64,000 nucleotides of DNA from Antennarius striatus (lineage: Eukaryota > Chordata > Actinopteri > Lophiiformes > Antennariidae): NCBI RefSeq assembly GCF_040054535.1, contig NC_090781.1, positions 19,394,760 to 19,458,759 of the forward strand. Direction: 5' to 3'. Position 1 is the first letter of the stretch. Each line of letters begins with the position of its first letter. The position numbers and the translations under genes were made by a program. Below the pieces are notes generated by a model. The model made no database searches. It worked only from the letters and a program-made list of their open reading frames with translations, and was not told the origin of the DNA. Positions 1 through 11,550 of this stretch are shown piece by piece.

Positions 1-3000
1 TATTCAACCCAATAAAACATTTTTTCCCAATCTATCAATCACACTGGAAGCAGAAAGGTCCCATAAGGATTAGATTCCACACACACGGAGGCAGTCATAC
101 AGATACAACATCACGCAGTAGACACTCGGGGAATGACAGAACGGCAGTCATGGGAGAGCAGATTGTCATTTGGAGAGGTGAGTTAGAGAACCAAGAGAAA
201 GACATGCGACAGAAAAGGGAGGAATAACAAAAAAAACATAACAATAAAGAACAAAACCACTGACAAAAATAATTATTCACTTGAACAATGGTAGAGGATT
301 TTATTTGGAATCCACGACAGGAGTTGAGGGTAACTGAAAGAAATAATTGATTCCTACTTTTGTATAAGCTTTTAACAAAATGACACAATCAACTCTACAT
401 TTGTGTGTCTGTGTGTGTGTACACAAGCTGCTACTCTGCACTTAGATCCACAATCTAATACCATGTTTTGTTTATAGGGACTCAGACCATTTTGGTTTAT
501 GGACAAAGCCTCAAGCAGATTTTTTTTCAGTGCAATGAAGAACAAGTGGGACATGAACTCTGACTTTTAATTCAAATTCTGCACACAAATGCACACAAAA
601 ACAGTACAAATACAGACAATTATCTACCTGGAAAAAGTAGTGAACTGTGCATTAGATTAAAGAGAGGAAGGGGAATGAAGAGAAAATAGAAAAAGTCTAA
701 GTTTAGATCTGTCTGATCATGAAAGCTTCCTTTTTTCCAAAAATGCACAATGACTGTTTACCAGTTAGTGTAGCAGCTCAATGTAGCAATGAGCGCGTCC
801 TCTAACAGACTGTGAAGCACACACAGCATTAGACATGTGTAATACGTTTAATTGTTTCTCCATTTGTATTTGTACAACCAACCCAGTGAATATGCGTCTG
901 TGCACACATGGGAACCGAGATGTTCACAAATCATGATAAATACCCCTTTTGCGCTCCAACTGGATAAGCAGTTCTGCAGACTTGGATGCATTAAAGTCAA
1001 TTAACAAATGTATAACCAATTACTTAACTACATGTAATCTTCTATAAATTGGTAATGTTTTGTTTCAGCATTGCATGCTGGTATTCTGCCTGGCCCTAAA
1101 AGGTTTTATTGGAATCAGAAGGAATTAAAATTTGGCACATTGCTCTCTTAAGTAGCAAAGACAGCAACCTTGTTGTCTGCAGCTGGAGGTTTAATTTCCA
1201 TCTTCTATGTCTGCTTGCCTCCTGCAGCACCATGTAGGGCTGACCTGATCTTTTCAACAAGCATTAACATATATTTTTAGAATAAGGAAGGTGGTGGCTA
1301 CAGGAAACCAAAACCTTATGCTGGTCTACATAAATACTCTTTTCTATAAACTTTTTTATCAAAATTCACAAAAACACTTTCACTCTTTTATTTGTTATTC
1401 ATCTGAAATGACAGACAATAGCATTTTTGGCACCACATGAATGAACCTAATGTGAAATAAAGACCATGATCTGACTGAAACTGCTCAACCTACTGAAGTC
1501 TTGATGCAGGAGACGACCGTACAGATATTTTATGACAGCGCAAGGATGATGCTGAGAAGGATGGGAAGAAGTATTCAAGCACTGTAAGAATAACAAATGT
1601 GACACAGCAGGCTGGGGAAGGAGGCCTGCCTGAGTAATTTACAGTGAAAATGTGATAGGAGACCAGATAAAGTGATGGGAGATTGCTCCAAGAGGTCAAA
1701 CTTAAATTCAAACCAGGAGGGGAAAGAGAAGCACAGAAAAGCATGTTCCCTGACAAGCAAATGAGTGCTCCTTCTGGTCAGTAGTTTGCAGCAATCATTA
1801 TTGCCTCCTTACTCCTTTGTCTACTTTGTCTCATTCCATCTCTTCCTTGCCCGTTCTCCTCTAAACATCCCTCTCTTCTTTCCTCGCTCATCAACCTTCC
1901 TCATTTCATTTTTACCTCATTTCTCCTCATCTCGCCATCCTGTCATCGCCTCTTCTTTTCAAAGGCTTCAAGATGACATTGGCATGGCTTATACACTGAT
2001 GCCATGCATGAGCAAACTGCTTATACAACCTGACAGCCACTTGAACACTCACACAAAGCAACACATGTATATCATACACGTGATTCAGCTGCACATTAAA
2101 ATACAAGGGACAGACGCACTAAAAATATACACACCCAGAGCTAAGAGGAAGAAAATAAGATGAATTGCAAGTGACGTAAGTGGTTTGAAGAAGAAGAGGT
2201 CCTATGAATATCAAAAGACTTTGTGGAAAGGACAGAGTGGCCCATGCCTGTACTTACTCTTTGCAGTTCATCCTGCTGGCATTGAAATGCAGTTTCATGA
2301 CTCATGTGTGATTGAAGGTAGCCTGTTGTACCTGGAAACATGTGGGGGAATGTGCCCTTGTGTCCGTGATGTAAATGTTGGTTGTACCTGTTTAGAGGGG
2401 AATGGATACCATTTATCAGTGAAGTTACAGCTTGCATCAATGGCTGTCAATGTTCAGACAGATAGAGAGCTTTGTTGGTTCACCAGTAACCATGTGGATT
2501 GCAATGTCAACAAAGCCAATGAGCTTGCGGTGGGACGCAAGGCTTGAAGTATGGACGATGCCCTGGGAAGCCATAAATTCTCAAATGACTACAGTGACAT
2601 TGGAAGCAACCGGTGAAGTGCATTTTAATTGGCTGAAGAATTCATCCACTATCTAGGTGTACAATGTTGAATATCTTGGTGGCATGAGCTGCTTAGCTGC
2701 ATCCTTATATTTTAAATTGACATGATAATGGCAGAATGCCAGCTAAAAGAGGCTGTCATGTTTCATATCATGAATAACTTTATGCTTATTGATTCATAGG
2801 CCTGTAGTACCAGTAGCATGAAAATAATTTGGTAGCATTCAGGGTAACTGGCACTCACCCACAAAGTTTCAACATTCAATATGGTTATATGTGAGAGCAT
2901 TGTATATTTGGAAGAAAGCCTCCTTTTATAAGTTCCAACTTATCATCGTGTCAGATACACAGTGTATGCTTGGCACCGATTTAACTCTTTTGACTTCTTG

Positions 3001-4841
3001 AAATGGAGAGAAAAAGATAAACTACTTGTATGTTTTTCAGTCTCATAAAGCAATTACCGGTATAAAAATGTTAGCTACTTCTGACTCTGACTCATAAACA
3101 TGGATGCATTCTGGAACAGTGACTCTATCCCCCATTGCAATGTATTAATAACACACACACGCACACATACACACATACACACATTCCCACACATACAAGC
3201 TGGCATTCTGACTCCATCCCTGGGCACAGCACATAAATCTTCCCTAATAACAGCAGTGGCATTTCAGCAACAATAGGGATTACACACAACTGAATGGTCG
3301 ACCAGCCCGAACACACACGGACACACACACACTCAATATGTTGTAAGCTTCTCAAGTTGCACTGGCGAAAGTGAAGGAAGTCGGAGAGAAAAAGTGTGGG
3401 ACAAAGAAAGAAAAGTTCTCTTGCTTCCTCTTGTCAGACTATTTTAGTGCAGTCACACATTGTATTGTGCGGTAATGTACACAATACATGGATTACTTTT
3501 GGAATTTACTGTATATCACTAAAGTGCAATTAAGGGCACTTCTATTGATGCTAATACTGTCTATGTAGTTCTGTTCCAGAGGTACAACTCTTCTCTTTTT
3601 TACAGAAGTCATCAATTATCAGTTTGGGTGACAGTTTTGATTCTGACCTTTTCACATCTGTTGCCATGTGAATGATTGTCTTACTGCTTCTGCCTGTTGC
3701 GGCATTGGAGGTTTTTTTGTCAGTTTTTCCAGACCTCACCATAATAATTTTCAGCAAATCATATCCATCACCAATAGAACTCCATAAATTGAAGTCAAGC
3801 CGTCCTTAACCCACACACATGCAGTCACGTGCACATTTGAGTGCTTCTGAAAGTCCTCCAACAGCTGGGTGCTCTTGATTTAACATCCCACATGAACCTT
3901 TTACTTTTAGGCTTGCTGATAACAGCCCTCCAGTTAACACGGAGCAGCAGACGGAAGTATCTTGAAAATCAGCTGCTGGTAATTCAGCTGAAGTAGTACT
4001 TTAACATCAACTGACATCAGAAGATTGAGTGAGATGGCGGTTTCAAGACAATTTAGAAAAGGCCAGCTCTGCTCACACTTTGTAATATGTTCAACTTCAG
4101 TTGTCTGGAATGTAACACATAGGGATTAAAGCTGAACACATAAATGCATTGACTTCTTACAATGATTTCATGGCAGATTGTTTGGGCGTAGATTATAATT
4201 GTTTGTTATAACTTGCATATGATTAAATTATAGAAAAATTCTTAAGAACATAATCATAATACTGCAAAGGTTACAACTTAAATGGCACTAAAGCACTTAT
4301 GAGTAGAGGCTTCAACTAAGAAAACCTGTGACAGTTAAAGATGCTGGCCATCAAACCTTTAGTTAATGCTAGCAACTGAGTAAAAGCCGATGGAGAGACA
4401 CATCAGTGTCGCTGCCATCCGGAGAAGTCATTTTCACACAATGGGACTCAACGCTCTCCCCTATAATTACAGCTATTGATAAGAAGCAGCAAGCACTTTC
4501 ACATAATTACTGGTCTCTCTGCTAGGTAGCAGCTGTTTGCCAAACAATGCCAAAATTACAGACACGGTATTTGTATAACTCAGAATCTGAGGAGAGGAAA
4601 AGAAATTGTGCAAGAATCGAAGAAAGGAACAAGCATTATTGAAAGTCTAAATATAGTTAGGACGATAGTTCATTATTTTTATCATTAGAGCAGCTACCAA
4701 AGCAGGTAACTAGAATCCAGCCCACAAGTCACCTCCATCCTGTCAGATGACACCTAACTTGCATGCCCCTAACATGTAAGCTTCCTGTTTATATTCTGGT
4801 CTGCTAGCTGCCATCCTGATCCCCAGCCTGCCTCATGCAAA
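1..4841. other. Non-coding stretch, no gene recognised
   Basis: I see no recognisable protein domain, RNA gene or named repeat here. Open frames are short and low in complexity. There are small CA-rich patches near 3153-3185 and 3311-3335 and a pyrimidine-rich patch near 1770-1975. The region may be intergenic or intronic; the sequence does not say which. Confidence 0.5.
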
Positions 4842-4842
4842 T

Positions 4843-4980
4843 TGATAGCCTCCAGTCTTCAAGTGTCTAGTCAGCTATCTTCAAGCCAAACACCTTCCAG
4901 CCAACCGGCCTCCAGTCGTAGCCTCCAGTCTGCGTTCCACCCAGTTAGCCTTCAATCATTTAGCCTCCAGCGTGTTTGCC
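4843..4980 (+). repeat. Degenerate minisatellite, TAGCCTCCAGTC-like units
   Basis: Variants of a 12-base word TAGCCTCCAGTC recur unevenly over about 140 bases, including TAGCCTCCAGTC twice, CGGCCTCCAGTC, TAGCCTTCAATC and TAGCCTCCAGCG. Spacing is irregular (about 12 to 30 bases), so this is an eroded short tandem array. No coding role is supported. Confidence 0.55.
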
Positions 4981-7737
4981 AACAGCATGGAGGCCCTACC
5001 CTAACTAACCCCTTCCTCCATGAAGATGATTGTTTGGTTCGTGAGTCTGGAGACTTTCCATCCCAAGTCTGCACACAAGTTTCTTTTTCAAAAACTCAGC
5101 GTTGCTATAAGTGAATCCCATTTCAGCCATCTTTTCAAGAGCAACCATTCCAGTCAGAAAAACTGACTCTCAAATTCTTCCTGGTTCCCCACCATTCAAA
5201 TCTTGTGTGTCTGTGTGTGTGCACGTGTGCGTGTGTGACCTCAACAACTCGCGTTAAGGTCAGGCGGCCTAAACCAACAATCCTCAGTGGGTCAGTAGCA
5301 CATGTGGCCTCAAAATGACTCTCGAGATATCCTTTATTTGAAATCTGTCAGTTTGAATTGGGGAAGTTTTAAAGGTTAAATGTCTTCTCAGCTGAAACAA
5401 TGAAGCCCAGTTGCCTTTTGTTAAAGCCCCAAGGATTACCATGACCTAGATGAGTGAGAAAACACAGACTAAAGAAAGAAAATGGATGGGTCACTTGACA
5501 GAATGATAACAGTATGCAAACATGAAAAAAAAATGTTCCCAGGCCTCACTGCCTGAACCATAAATAGGAGTTTTGTCTGTTTAAGATCTAGCCAAGCACT
5601 GCACAGACACTTTAGTTTACTTGATAGGTTATATAATCAGTTACCAAAAGACTTAATAAAGCTTGATAGTTCCGTTTCTGCAGCCTTGTCTTTTGGATTA
5701 TGAATGTAATATACAAACAGTGCGTGACTTCATCTTTCAGAAGCTTCAACGCTGTTTGGATGATCTATGCTGCTCTCTACAGTTACCTCACAGCAGGAAG
5801 AAAAGATGAGAACTGAAAATGAAGAGGAAGCTGTGAAAATGTGGATCTAGCGGTGAAGATGAGCAAGGTGATGATAGATGAACTGCAAATCTGTCCAAGA
5901 CTCTGGAGACAATAAAATTTAGCATGAAAAAATCCGATATAAGTCAGGGAAGCAGCCCAATGTTTTCAATCACATGGCTGAAACCTTGGAATTGTTCAAT
6001 TCTACTTAACCATTTGTGTGTTAAATTGTTTAAAAAAGAACAGCAGGCAGAAAGGTAGAGATTTCAGAAATTTCTATGAAGCATTATCCTAAGGCGTGAC
6101 TATTAGAATGGTCTCAAATGACGAGAAACGACACAGTGAGGGTTGTCAAAAATGATTTGTGACAACAGAGCAATATCAAGGTTGGACTTGAATACATATT
6201 GAGGAACAATCACAGAACCACAGCTTTGTATGATGAGCAGATTTGTATTCATGTTATTGTCTACAGAGAGTTGCGAGACAGACAACCAATTGAGATATTC
6301 ATTGTAGTAAGCCCAGACAGAAAAAAGAGGATGTGTGGGAGCAGTGGGAACAATTGACAAAGACGCACAGAATTCCAGCTCATCTCTGAGGACCCTGGGA
6401 ATCCACAAATAGCAAAATAGATTTGTTTGTTTTCAAATGGCCTCCGTCGCGGCACGCACAAGGGAGGCACGAGGCTCGTCTCCACCGGGACGCAAAACCA
6501 GATGATTGTTTACAGCAAAAGTGCCACTGTCATCTTGGTTGTTTTCCTTTAATTCACTTGTTCATCCTTGTTCTGAAGCATCCCGGAAAATTAAAGAGAC
6601 CTTTTCCCACCTTTACTACAGATAAAGTGTGGAAATGTAAGACATGTGGTGCTGTGTTTTTTCACAGTAGCTATTTCTGATTTTCTTTTTTCTTACTTGG
6701 CGCTCACTGAATGGCTGTCTTTTTCTGCCTGGATGTTCCTCTCATTCCTTTTTTCATTCCTTCTATCCGTTATCTGATAACCACCTTGTCAGGACAAAAC
6801 CCTGATGTCAGAACAGATACACAGATCCCATTGTGCGTAAAGGCGAAAAGAGTTTGCATCTCTGTCTAGGTGTGTGCGAAAAAAAGATGAGTGGAAACAG
6901 GAGAGAGAAAAAAAAACCTCGATTTTTCTGTATGTCTTTTTTTTACTTTTTAATGTTCGCTCCACTTCCTGCTCTGCTAACTATTGCCACTGTGTGCAAA
7001 TTAATTAAAGGTCTTGTGGAAAAACTTGCAAATAACTCAGTTCATTCAAAAGTAACGTCGGGGAAACACGTTGCTTATAAATCTTCTCAGCCTGTTCATC
7101 CTCCAAGGTTGCCTGGTATGTTTAAGTGCATGTGTGCAGGTACAACACATAGTGAGTTGAGTACACCTCTTTGAAAGGAAAATGGAGATTATTAAGAAAA
7201 ACACATTTTATGTCTCTTTTAAAATTAGTGTATTTCAGGCCTGATAGAAGTAATGGAAGGACACCTATACACAAATGCCCTTACACGCCATCACCAGTCG
7301 GATTCACACAAAAGACGAACTCCGACATAAACACCCTACATAAACTGACAAACAGCTGAAATTACACATCAAGTCAGTGGAGGAAAACAGACCTTGAAAT
7401 GGGTTTGCACTTGCACAACCCGCTGCTGCTATGTGATGCCACAGAAATATTTTAAAAGGAGAGATGGCTTAACAAGCTGCTGAAAAAATGTTGAACACAG
7501 TATAGAGGTCTGCAGAACAGAAAACAACATTGATTTCTTACATATTTCATCAACAGGCCGACAAGCTGAATGCTGAACAGGTCCCATATTATGTATTTTT
7601 AACTTAATCTCATTCAGCTGCCAGATGTCCAACTAGACTCTATTCCAAATATTTTGACCTAAAGTGATCTGTGGTCCTAAATATTAGCTTTTCAAAATCG
7701 CTCATCTGAGCTACTCACAAAACGCTTCGTTTCAGGC
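4981..7737. other. Non-coding stretch with one CpG-richer patch
   Basis: No gene or named repeat is recognised. Around 6440-6505 there is a short stretch richer in G, C and CpG than its surroundings, which could be a conserved non-coding element or an old repeat. A short GT-rich patch sits at 5206-5240. Confidence 0.4.
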
Positions 7738-7857
7738 CTCCGGCTGCAGTATGTTAATGAGCTCCGCTGGTCCACGCCTCCTTCACCTGGGCCACGCCCC
7801 TCTGAAGGAGAGCGTTAGGCTAACGGGACACTGACCGGCGTTACGTTTGTTAGCATT
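7738..7857 (+). promoter_or_regulatory. Likely TATA-less promoter/5' UTR of the P2X7-ballast gene
   Basis: The 120 bases before the ATG at 7858 are clearly more GC-rich than the flanking DNA and hold two CCACGCC(T/C)C-type words (around 7770 and 7791), which are typical Sp1/KLF sites. No TATA box is apparent. Position and composition suggest a TATA-less housekeeping-style promoter and short 5' UTR. The transcription start is not determined. Persistence of a promoter-like region argues that the neighbouring coding exons come from a genomic gene copy and not from a processed retrocopy. Confidence 0.45.
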
Positions 7858-7973
7858 ATGGCGTTTGGAGGACCCATTGTGTCGGCGTACATTTATGACC
7901 CTGAGTCGGACCCAGAAGCGGGGGCTCCTAAAGAAACATCGACTGTGCGGCTGCAGCAGGACGTTTCTGAATG
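7858..7973 (+). pseudogene. Exon 1 of P2X7-ballast gene
   Basis: The ATG at 7858 opens 38 codons plus two bases (phase 2), encoding an acidic leader with YDPESDPEA and ending in DVSEW. The donor is ATG|GTTAGT. The tryptophan codon TGG is completed by the first base of exon 2. This start was chosen because the frame begins right after the GC-rich promoter-like segment and has no upstream in-frame alternative of note. Confidence 0.8.
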
Positions 7974-8441
7974 GTTAGTACGTGTGAACGGAGCTTAGTT
8001 GGTTCTGTGTTGTGTTGTTGTGTAACCTACGTCATCACAGGACGTTAGCATCGTCCGGTAGCTACTTTAGTTTCTACTCCCGCCTCTCATCACACAGTAA
8101 TAATGTCACATCTGTCTTATGTATTTTGTATATGTACAGATGTGTTGACTGCTATAAAGTTGCTGTACTTCTATAAGTGACCGTAAAGTCTGATGGTGGT
8201 TCTGATAGTTATTACCATGTGGCTAATGCTAGCTTCTGCTCACAGCTAAGTCACTTTATTTTTCTATCACATTGGTTTAACCCGTTACTAAGCTGCTAAA
8301 TATTTGAGGCAGTCCTCTGTGACAAGACACACGGAGCTGACACCTGCTACCATCACACCAGGTTAATGGTGAAATGATGTAACCATATTGCAGTGATGCC
8401 TTTATCTGCTCTATTTTGAGGTGTCTTCACCTGTTGTACAG

Positions 8442-8508
8442 GTGTCACTGTGGACACTGTGAATGTATGCCAACAGAAGCAGAAAACATCTGCTGTTAAG
8501 AGACACAA
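8442..8508 (+). pseudogene. Exon 2 of P2X7-ballast gene (Cys/His cluster, TAA at 8497)
   Basis: The acceptor is TTGTACAG and the donor CAA|GTAGTA. The exon (67 nt) is too short to stand out as an open frame, but it encodes CHCGHCECMPT, five residues, then CC, which is the cysteine-rich signature expected directly after DVSEW. The next codon is TAA, where related proteins usually have a basic residue (CCRE or CCKE); a single base change would explain it. The exon ends in phase 0. Confidence 0.8.
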
Positions 8509-8609
8509 GTAGTAAGCTCACAGCTAAACCACAAAGTTATGCCTCTACAGTATTTGGCTACTTTTACAATTGTAAATTCAAATGACCTTTACCATGTTTT
8601 TCACTGTAG

Positions 8610-8758
8610 GTTAGGAGCCGTCTGCAGGTTGATGAAGTTCCGTGCATGACTCAACGTCCTGGGTTCCAGCCTGTGTGCCTAAACGTGTACACCCTACAAA
8701 CGGCCGGTCACGTACTGAGGGCTGAGTATGGCCCTTAACGTCTGAGACGAATACATCG
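8610..8758 (+). pseudogene. Exon 3 of P2X7-ballast gene (TAA at 8736)
   Basis: The acceptor TTTTCACTGTAG and donor CG|GTAAGT are both strong. The exon is 149 nt and goes from phase 0 to phase 2. It encodes RLQVDEVPCMTQRPGFQPV and CLNVYTLQTA, which match the conserved middle of the ballast domain. A TAA follows the AEYGP motif; the frame then continues without a shift into exon 4. Confidence 0.8.
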
Positions 8759-8971
8759 GTAAGTCGTTCTTTGAAAAATGTTGGAATAAAAACTAGTTAT
8801 GTCTTATTTGCTTCGTTAGGCATTCATTCATTAATGCAGTAACATGACATATATAGGTACAACAAAGTCTAATATATTGTATTTGCGACACCTTGATTTT
8901 TATCTTATTAATAGACATGTTGAACATTTTTTGGTATTCACAATCCATTTCTGTTGACATATACAAGCATT

Positions 8972-9720
8972 GAGATAGATAGATAGATACTTAAATAATC
9001 CCGGAGGAAATTGCACATATCCACTGCTCAGCCAAACACCAGGAAAAACAAAAAGAAAACAGAACATACCACAAGACATACACTACACTAACAGACACAT
9101 GTAGCATTAACTGTACATATACTATAAAAAATTTTAAATTAAAATATAAACAGCATTAAATTAAATTAAAAATCCATTTAACCGCGTGCTGACCTCGCCA
9201 CCTCCCCCTCGCTCCTCCTGAGAGAGTCATTGTACCCCCTGATGGCACGGGGCACGAAGGAGGACCTCAGCCTCTCTGTGGAGGTGCTGTGTGACAGCAG
9301 TCTGCCGCTGAAGGTGCTCCTCTGCTGGGAGAAGGTGGTGTGCATGGGGTGGCTAGTGTTGTTCATGATGGCCCTGAATTTAGACATGGTCCTGCTCCCC
9401 AAAACTGTCTCCACAGAGTCCAGGCTCAGCCCGACCACTGAGCCCGCACTGCGGATGAGTCTGTTAAGACGGTCCATATCTCTTCCTGGCCCCACCACCC
9501 CAACACACAATGGTGTATGACAGCACACTGGAGACTACGGACTGATAGAACATGAGAAGGAGCTTAGGACAGATGTTGAAGGAGGCCAGCCTCCTCAGGA
9601 AGTACATCCTGCTCTGCCCCTTCTTGTACACACTGAGTGGAGTGACCAGTCCAGTCTGCTGTCTAGCTGCAGTCCCAGGAACTTATAGTTTTCTACCACC
9701 TCCACCTCACTGCCCTCAAT
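8972..9720 (-). mobile_element. 5'-truncated L2/CR1/Rex1-group LINE tail (LINE A)
   Basis: On the minus strand this region reads as the C-terminal end of a non-LTR reverse-transcriptase ORF: residues such as DRLNRLIRSAGSVVGLSLD, then HPMHTTFSQQRS, and a final SFVPRAIRGYN that is typical of fish LINE ends. After the ORF come an AATTTCC..CGGGATTAT stem and a (TATC)n tail at 8972-8990, which is the 3' end. The 5' part is absent, as expected for truncated target-primed insertion. The element lies antisense inside intron 3 of the P2X7-like gene. Confidence 0.75.
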
Positions 9721-10540
9721 GACTGACTGACTTTATTTATTTATTTATCCCAAACTGGGAAATTTAGGTGTCACAGTAGCAGAGCAGAATTATTATAGAA
9801 AATATACAGAAAATCTGCATTGAGGAAAAATAAGACAGTTAAAGATAATAATAATAATATTAACAGAAAAAAATATTAACAATATTAACACTAATAATAG
9901 TAATAATAATAATAATACTAACAACAGTACCCAAGCATGGTAGGCCTTTAGTCATAGATAAATAAGTGTGGCACTCAGTGGCCATACACAGGACCTAGTC
10001 AAGCCATACCAAAACATCAGACTGGTGGTAGGACTCTGTCTGTTGTACAGCGCGATGGCTTGTGGCAAGAATGACTTCCTGTACCTTTCTGTTCGACAGC
10101 GGAGCTGTAGTAGTCTCTTGGAGAACGAGCTCCGCTGTCTGTCCAGTGTGTGGTGGAGAGGGTGAGCGGGGTTATCCATTATGGATAATAGTTTGTTCAG
10201 AGTCCTCCTCTCCACCACTGCCTCCACAGTGTCCAGACTACAGCCAATCACAGAGCCAGCTTTCTTTATTAGCTTATTAAGTCTGTTGGTATCGCTGGCT
10301 CTGATGCTGCTCCCCCAGCAGACCACGGCAAAGAAAAGTACGCTGGCCATAACAGACTGGTAGAAGATCTCCAACATCTTGCTGCATACGTTGAAAGATC
10401 TCAGCTTCCTCAAGAAATAGTCTGCTCATCTCCTTCTTGTAGACAGCGTCAACATTAGAATTCCAGTCCAGTCTGTTAGAGATCTTTACACCCAGGTACT
10501 TATAGTCCACCACCTCCTCTACAGCCTCTCCTAGGATCTA
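9721..10540 (-). mobile_element. Second L2/CR1/Rex1-group LINE tail (LINE B), abutting LINE A
   Basis: A second, different copy in the same orientation. Minus-strand reading gives VDYKYLGVKISNRLDW, then after a 1-nt frameshift near 10410 LRKLRSFNVCSKM, FYQSV, VVCWGSSIRASD, HPLHHTLDRQRS and SFLPQAIALYN. Its 3' UTR ends in ATTTCCCAGTTTGGGAT and a (AAAT)n tail at 9725-9747. Where LINE A should continue upstream, LINE B begins, so B either inserted into A or truncated against it. It is not active (5' truncation and frameshift). Confidence 0.75.
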
Positions 10541-10681
10541 GATTGGTTTATTTACATAAAACAGTACATCCAATAACAATAATGAGAACACAGGGCCATC
10601 CTATCAGGAAATCAACAACAGTTGTAATACTGAGGATTGAAAACATTGTGAAATAAATAATTTTATGTCCTTTTTCTGTAG

Positions 10682-10844
10682 ACGGTGCAGACATCTGGCC
10701 TATCGCACCTTTGTTGGCTGGTGCTGGGGCTACTTAGGGTACAGAATCCGGGTCGTCATTCCATACTGTGTGGTCCTTCGCATACGCCGAGAGTTTGCTG
10801 AAGACAAAGGCCACTACGCTGGATTTAGACTGAGTCTTGGTTGA
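10682..10844 (+). pseudogene. Exon 4 of P2X7-ballast gene with natural stop
   Basis: The acceptor is TTTTTCTGTAG. The 163-nt exon encodes CRHLAYRTFVGWCWGYLG, VVIPYCVVLRIRREF and GHYAGFR and ends at TGA 10842-10844. This is the most conserved part of the P2X7 C-terminus (HCAYR, IPSCCRWRIRKEFP and GFK in the mammalian protein) and the strongest support for the family call. Confidence 0.88.
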
Positions 10845-11009
10845 ACCTGCTCATGTAGCTGGCAATGACTTCCTCCTTGTCCGGACGCTCATACTGAGCA
10901 GACCGATTCTCGGGGGGAGGAATGGCCATCATCTCATTTGTTTATGGCGTGGGGTCCTCCAAGACTTTGTCACATATGAGGTCCAACATGTCAACCACAA
11001 AACCTGTTC

Positions 11010-11015
11010 AATAAA
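11010..11015 (+). terminator. Poly(A) signal of the P2X7-ballast gene
   Basis: A canonical AATAAA lies 166 bases after the stop codon of exon 4 on the same strand, with a T-rich stretch downstream. This is a likely 3' end for the transcript. Confidence 0.6.
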
Positions 11016-11510
11016 ACACAAAGATATATCTTTACTGTTATTGATATTGTTTGATTCATTTCTTTGTTTAGAAAAATTGTGTTCAAAATACATCCTGGTA
11101 CTTGCTACTAATTTATTTATTTGTATGGTTACTTTTCACTGTGTTTTGTTGTGAGCAATTACCAACAGAATTTCAAAACATGTTTGTTTGAAATATTAAA
11201 ATATTGCAACACTAACAGAATGTTGGCTCTGTCTTGTGAGGTTTGACTCTGCATTGTCCCTTCAAAAGCCTTCGGAAATTGGATCTTGTAGAGGGATACA
11301 CCAAACGTGACGAAATAAGGAGCCAAAACAAAATCATATGACATACATGAATTTGTCTCAAAATTTTTTATACTAAAGTCTTCACTTACTGTCTTGCTGG
11401 AAAATTCAAATACACAACACTATTATTTTTTACTGAACTACTATCAACACATGTGCATTCATTAACACCTATAGACAACAATATTTAGAAAATTGGTGTA
11501 TTTAACCAAT

Positions 11511-11516
11511 TTTATT
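11511..11516 (-). terminator. Poly(A) signal of the THAP gene
   Basis: Minus-strand AATAAA (TTTATT on +) lies about 35 bases after the minus-strand stop codon at 11551-11553. It supports the two-exon THAP model and its end. Confidence 0.6.
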
Positions 11517-11550
11517 AAAACATTGTATGGAATATGACTTGACCTTTACT

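Larger units (their letters stand above)
7858..10844 (+). pseudogene. P2X7-type C-terminal ballast-domain gene, four exons, two in-frame stops
   Basis: Four exons read in one continuous frame (116+67+149+163 nt = 165 codons including the final TGA) and give a free-standing copy of the cytoplasmic C-terminal domain of P2X7 purinoceptors. Fish genomes are known to hold many single-domain 'P2X purinoceptor 7-like' genes of this kind. In rat P2X7 this ballast domain binds a zinc pair and guanine nucleotide; there is no channel part here. Visible hallmarks are an acidic N-terminus (YDPESDPEA), DVSEW, CHCGHCECMPT followed by a CC pair, an MTQRPGFQPVCLNVY segment, CRHLAYR, then WCWGYLG, VVIPYCVVLRIRREF and a C-terminal GHYAGFR. 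All introns start GT and end AG, and phases match. Codons 58 (TAA at 8497) and 104 (TAA at 8736) are stops, so the gene looks inactivated, or the stops are assembly or allelic differences. Intron 3 holds two antisense LINE fragments. Confidence 0.85.

Noticed and set aside
1765..2163. 132-codon open frame
   Set aside because: The first half is pyrimidine-rich low complexity and the second half has no domain.
8497..8738. Stop codons as recoding sites
   Set aside because: Both are TAA; selenocysteine uses TGA, and there is no evidence for readthrough, so decay or sequence error is simpler.
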